A stretch of 36,698 nt of DNA from CAVYHX01 sp963768415 (lineage in GTDB: Bacteria; Pseudomonadota; Gammaproteobacteria; UBA9214), in the NCBI GenBank assembly GCA_963768415.1, contig CAVYHX010000036.1, positions 1-36,698 of the forward strand, read 5' to 3'. Position numbers and translations under genes: made by a program. A model generated the notes under the pieces. The model did not search any database. It was not told where the DNA came from and saw only the letters and a list, made by a program, of their open reading frames with translations. This document shows positions 33,558 through 36,698 of this stretch, one piece after another; positions within the stretch are counted from its first letter, which is position 1; the number at the start of each line of letters is the position of its first letter.

Positions 33558-34481
33558 GGGGCGTCTGCTGCCTGGCCGCTGTCGCCGGCACCCGCTGTGC
33601 CGGTTTCATCCGGCGGGGTGTCAGTGTCTGATGGCAGGTCTGTCGGTTCCAGGACGAGCGTGTTTCCGGGCCAGACCAGCAACACCTCACGGCTGCTGTT
33701 GAGGTGGGCCAGCGGCGTTGCGACCACCCGGGCGAAGCTGCGGCCGGGATCGTGCTGGACGGCATCCACGATGGCCACCGGATAACCGGGCGGAAAGCGC
33801 CCGCCCAGCCCGGAGGTCGTGAGCAGGTCGCCGGCCTGGATATCCGCATTATTGGGTATGTAGGGCAGTTCCAGCCGGTTGATCGCGCCGCTGCCCAGTG
33901 CAATGCTGCGCAGCCCGTTGCGGTTGACCTGTACCGGCAGGGCATGGGCTGTGTCGGTGATCAGCACCGCGGTCGATGTGTACGGACCCGCGTGGACGAT
34001 TTGTCCCATCACCCCGTAGGCATCGAGCAGCGGCTGGCCGGGATAGGCATCGTCCAGCTCCCCCTTGTTGATCACGATCTGGTGTTTATAGGGGTCGAGG
34101 TTGACTGACAGCAATTCCGCCACCAGTACCTTTTCACTGACCTCGAAGGATGAATCCAGCAGCTGCCGCAGACGGATGTTTTCCGCTTCCAGTGCGGCCA
34201 GTTTCTGCATTTGCGCCTTTTGCATCAGTTGCTGGGTGCGCAGGCTGGCATTCTCTTCCTGCAGGGTGCGGCGCGAGGCCAGTGACTCGCGGAACCACGC
34301 GGATATCGAGTGCGGCAACCCCACTGTCAGTTGCAGCGGATAGACGATGACGGAAAGCCCGGCACGCAGTGATTCCAGGCTTTTGTAGCGATGATCCATC
34401 GACCATCAGCACGACAGACAGGGTGACGAGCACAATCAAGCGTGCCGTGATCGAAGGACCCTGTGTGAAGATCAGTTTGAT
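33554..34481 (-). pseudogene. mreC: MreC, rod-shape protein, N-terminal frame broken by a one-base insertion; start unclear
   Basis: MreC is a bitopic protein that bridges MreB to PBP2 and RodA. The body, from DHRYKSLESLRAGLSVIVYP to the end, is intact, with a coiled coil (RRTLQEENASLRTQQLMQK) and beta domains (GQIVHAGPYTSTAVLITD, LLTTSGLGGRFPPGYPVA). The usual N-terminal membrane helix (RLIVLVTLSVVLMV) is found in another frame and joins by removing one base near 34400. Above it the frame reads KLIFTQGPSITA and then only ATC at 34479-34481 in place of the expected ATG, with a TAG just upstream. So both an indel and a start-codon problem are present. Confidence 0.9.
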
Positions 34482-34665
34482 GGTTGTACTCGTTCTCTAT
34501 GCGGGTGCCGGGAATGAATGCTTGCACGGCGCAGGACCGAACCGATGCCGGAGATATCCATGGTCCGGTGGCGAATGCCGCGCCACTGCAGGTGCGCCAC
34601 CCGGTGCGCAAGACCCGCGTACTTGCTCTGTTCCGCGGCCAGAAAAAAATTCAGTAAAGCATTGA

Positions 34666-35715
34666 TTACTCTACAGTAAATACATCCCCGCCGCGTTCGT
34701 CCATCATTTCCAGGGCCCGGCCGCCACCGCGCGCAACGCAGGTCAGCGGATCATCGGCGACGATCACCGGCAGCCCGGTTTCCTCCATCAGCAGGCGGTC
34801 CAGGTCACGCAGCAGGGCGCCGCCGCCGGTCAGGACGATGCCGCGTTCGGCGACGTCGGCACCGAGTTCCGGCGGCGTCTGTTCCAGCGCCGTCTTCACC
34901 GCGCCGACGATGCCGGCCAGCGGTTCCTGCAGCGCCTCGAGGATCTCGTTGCTGTTGAGCGTGAAACTGCGCGGAATACCCTGCGCCAGGTTGCGGCCCT
35001 TCACCTCGAGTTCCTTCACTTCCTTGCCCGGATAGGCCGAACCGATTTCATGCTTGATACGCTCGGCGGTGGCCTCGCCGATCAGGGTGCCGTAGTTGCG
35101 GCGCACATAATTGATGATGGCGTCGTCGAAGCGGTCACCGCCGATGCGCACCGATGCCGAGTAGACGATGCCGTTCAGCGAGATCACGGCGACTTCCGAG
35201 GTGCCGCCACCGATGTCCAGCACCATGGAGCCGCGCGCTTCGTCGACCGGCATGCCGGCGCCGATGGCAGCCGCCATGGGTTCCTCGATCAGGTAGACCT
35301 CGCGCGCGCCGGCGCCGGCGGCGGATTCGCGGATGGCGCGCCGCTCCACCTGGGTGGAGCCACAGGGCACGCAGATCAGCACGCGCGGACTCGGCCGGAA
35401 GAAGCGCGCTTCGTGCACCTTGTGGATGAAGTGCTGCAGCATCTTCTCGGTGATGGTGAAATCGGCGATCACCCCGTCCTTCAGCGGCCGGATGGCGGTA
35501 ATGTTGCCGGGGGTGCGGCCCAGCATCATCTTGGCCTCGGCACCGACGGCAGCAATACTCTTGGGCCCGCCGGGTCCACGGTCCTGGCGGATGGCCACGA
35601 CGGAGGGTTCGTTCAGCACGATGCCCTGACCACGCACATATATCAGAGTATTGGCTGTACCCAGGTCGATGGACAGGTCATTGGAGAAGAGGCCGAACAG
35701 GCTTTTTAGTACCAT
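34666..35715 (-). CDS. mreB: MreB, actin-like rod-shape protein
   Basis: A 349-residue bacterial actin. ATP-binding motifs are visible: LSIDLGTANTLIYV (phosphate 1), MVLDIGGGTSEVAV (phosphate 2), and the adenosine region LTGGGALLRDLDRLL. MreB forms membrane-bound filaments that position the elongation machinery. It is the first gene of the minus-strand cluster and is divergent from gatC. Confidence 0.97.
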   Translation of the reverse strand: MVLKSLFGLFSNDLSIDLGTANTLIYVRGQGIVLNEPSVVAIRQDRGPGGPKSIAAVGAEAKMMLGRTPGNITAIRPLKDGVIADFTITEKMLQHFIHKVHEARFFRPSPRVLICVPCGSTQVERRAIRESAAGAGAREVYLIEEPMAAAIGAGMPVDEARGSMVLDIGGGTSEVAVISLNGIVYSASVRIGGDRFDDAIINYVRRNYGTLIGEATAERIKHEIGSAYPGKEVKELEVKGRNLAQGIPRSFTLNSNEILEALQEPLAGIVGAVKTALEQTPPELGADVAERGIVLTGGGALLRDLDRLLMEETGLPVIVADDPLTCVARGGGRALEMMDERGGDVFTVE

Positions 35716-35757
35716 TTAATATTTGGTCCGTGACGATCGCTTGAATTGAGTGCGGGT

Positions 35758-35786
35758 AATCTAACAACGGGGAAGGTTTTGGGCAA
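35758..35786 (-). promoter_or_regulatory. Possible mreB promoter
   Basis: On the minus strand a -35 TTGCCC and -10 TAGATT are spaced 17 bp apart, about 43 bp before the mreB start. Both hexamers depart from consensus. This is a prediction by eye. Confidence 0.35.
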
Positions 35787-35918
35787 GAAAATACCGGCAT
35801 ATCAGGTGAAAAACACACTGATCGACTGCGTGGGCCACGACTTCATGCATCGGCCGGCGTGATTGTGCTACCTTTGCGGCCCTGTTTTTAACCTGATCAC
35901 CGGTAATGGGGAGTCACC

Positions 35919-36206
35919 ATGGCACTGGATGCCGCTGATGTTGAAAAAATCGCCCACCTGGCACGGCTGGGCATCGATGCGGATGCTGTTCCCGGGTACG
36001 TGCGCAATCTGTCGAATATCCTTGCGTTTGTGGAGCAGCTGGATACGGCGGATACCGCCGGTGTGGAGCCGCTCGCCCATCCCCTGGAGGCAATCCAGCG
36101 TTTGCGTCCCGATGCAGTGACGGAGGCCAATGAACGCGATGCCTTTCAGGCCATTGCGCCGCAGACCGAGGGCGGCCTGTACCTGGTGCCCAGGGTGATC
36201 GAGTAA
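35919..36206 (+). CDS. gatC: GatC, Asp/Glu-tRNA amidotransferase subunit C
   Basis: A 95-residue GatC (DVEKIAHLARLGI start, the VEQLDTADTAGVEPLAHPLE core, and GGLYLVPRVIE end). It stabilises the GatA/GatB complex that converts Glu-tRNA(Gln) or Asp-tRNA(Asn) to the amide form. GGGAG is five bases before ATG 35919. It is followed by gatA, so gatCA(B) is the expected operon. Confidence 0.96.
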   Translation: MALDAADVEKIAHLARLGIDADAVPGYVRNLSNILAFVEQLDTADTAGVEPLAHPLEAIQRLRPDAVTEANERDAFQAIAPQTEGGLYLVPRVIE

Positions 36207-36273
36207 TCCCCGGCACCAACGGCGCGATCGATCTGACAGAGACTGGACAGCAGACGTAATCCGGAACCATTTT

Positions 36274-36372
36274 ATGCATCAGAAGAGTCTGGTAGAGCTG
36301 GCCGCCGGCCTGCGCAGCGGCGCCTTTTCCAGTGAGGAACTGACCCGTGCCTGCCTGGATCGCATACATGCG
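36274..36372 (+). pseudogene. gatA: GatA, 5' part only (Glu-tRNA amidotransferase subunit A)
   Basis: The frame from ATG 36274 reads MHQKSLVELAAGLRSGAFSS and then EELTRACLDRIHA, a normal GatA beginning, up to about 36372. It then leaves the family and meets a stop (TAG at 36418-36420). The missing central part appears on the opposite strand (see the next entry). The ribosome site is weak. Confidence 0.85.
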
Positions 36373-36386
36373 CATGATGCGCCGGT

Positions 36387-36698
36387 GTTCAGGTCCCAGG
36401 GATTTCTGACGGGCCCATAGAAGCTCGTCTCGTTCGACGAACCCATGGCGAACTCGTCGATGTCCTGGCCCCGCCGAGCATCACCGCGCCGGCCTCCGCC
36501 AGCTTGCGGGTCACCGTGGCGTCGTAGGGCGCAATGAAGTTGTCCAGCATCTTCGAGCCGCAACTGGTTTTGACGCCGCGGGTGCAGAATATATCCTTGT
36601 GTGCGAACGGGATGCCGGTCAGCGGCCCGCCTGCGCCGCGACTGGAGACGCGCGTGGCCGCCTGTGCCGACTGCAGTGCTGCGGCTTCGGTTACGGTG
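36387..36698 (-). pseudogene. gatA: Inverted internal segment of gatA (amidase domain)
   Basis: Read from the right edge on the minus strand, the sequence is a GatA internal part: GPLTGIPFAHKDIFC (with the catalytic lysine of the amidase signature), TSCGSKMLDNFIAPYDATV, AEAGAVML, then DEFAMGSSNETSFYGPVRNP and WDLN at 36387. It corresponds to roughly residues 50-125 of GatA and lies in reverse after the gene's own start. A shift within GGGG near 36468 also breaks the frame before DIDEF. The junction lies between 36372 and 36387. Confidence 0.85.

Noticed and set aside
31201..33945. A 914-codon open frame covering mrdA and continuing over mreD and mreC
   Set aside because: The part above 33051 is an out-of-frame reading of mreD and mreC, without family features; the PBP2 start at 33051 is clear.

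Overview
The window looks like a chromosomal segment from a GC-rich gammaproteobacterium. My best guess, by inference only, is a Chromatiales-type or related sulfur-oxidising lineage. The grounds are the gene set (mreBCD-mrdA-rodA-mltB-rlpA-dacA in one run, gatC-gatA divergent from mreB, birA-coaX-SPOR, lexA-sulA) and the Shine-Dalgarno usage. I see no phage, plasmid, CRISPR array or complete insertion sequence.

Layout. 1-2000: the start of a secreted DUF4124 protein, a block of REP-like hairpin repeats, and an outer-membrane barrel gene broken by five single-base shifts. 2100-7150: small unknown proteins, a POT-family peptide transporter, an alpha/beta hydrolase and a SixA-like phosphatase. 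7180-11370: pirin, a secreted protein coupled to a TlpA-like thioredoxin, then an exported DUF1028-TPR protein, a GlcG/HbpS-like protein and a lipoprotein cytochrome c. 11390-15450: a second REP-like pair, a stand-alone PDC sensor protein, a small secreted protein, DjlA, and a quinone-oxidoreductase-like MDR enzyme. 15446-16700: a decayed sterol desaturase gene coupled to the MDR gene, divergent from a TetR regulator. Two tandem 19-bp palindromes lie in front of the regulator. 16700-20060: a glycine-zipper lipoprotein, birA-coaX-SPOR, and tRNA-Thr(TGT). 20390-20700: a 53-bp tandem repeat array. 20780-24270: a coiled-coil protein, a Na/Pi symporter and ispG. 24480-26670: an SOS-controlled lexA-sulA pair facing a D-amino-acid aminotransferase gene. 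26700-35720: the complete rod-shape and peptidoglycan-elongation cluster, all on the minus strand. 35900-36698: gatC and the start of gatA, whose continuation appears inverted.

How the genes work together. The elongation cluster supplies the MreB scaffold, the MreC/MreD link, PBP2 and RodA synthases, a lytic transglycosylase (MltB), RlpA and a DD-carboxypeptidase (DacA). A PLP aminotransferase, possibly making D-amino acids, follows. LexA and SulA connect DNA damage to division arrest.

The main caution concerns sequence quality. At least six genes, most of them normally essential (ispG, rodA, mreC, coaX), are interrupted by single-base indels that are mostly insertions. I read these as probable sequencing or assembly errors rather than true decay, and likewise suspect that the gatA inversion at the right edge is an artefact.
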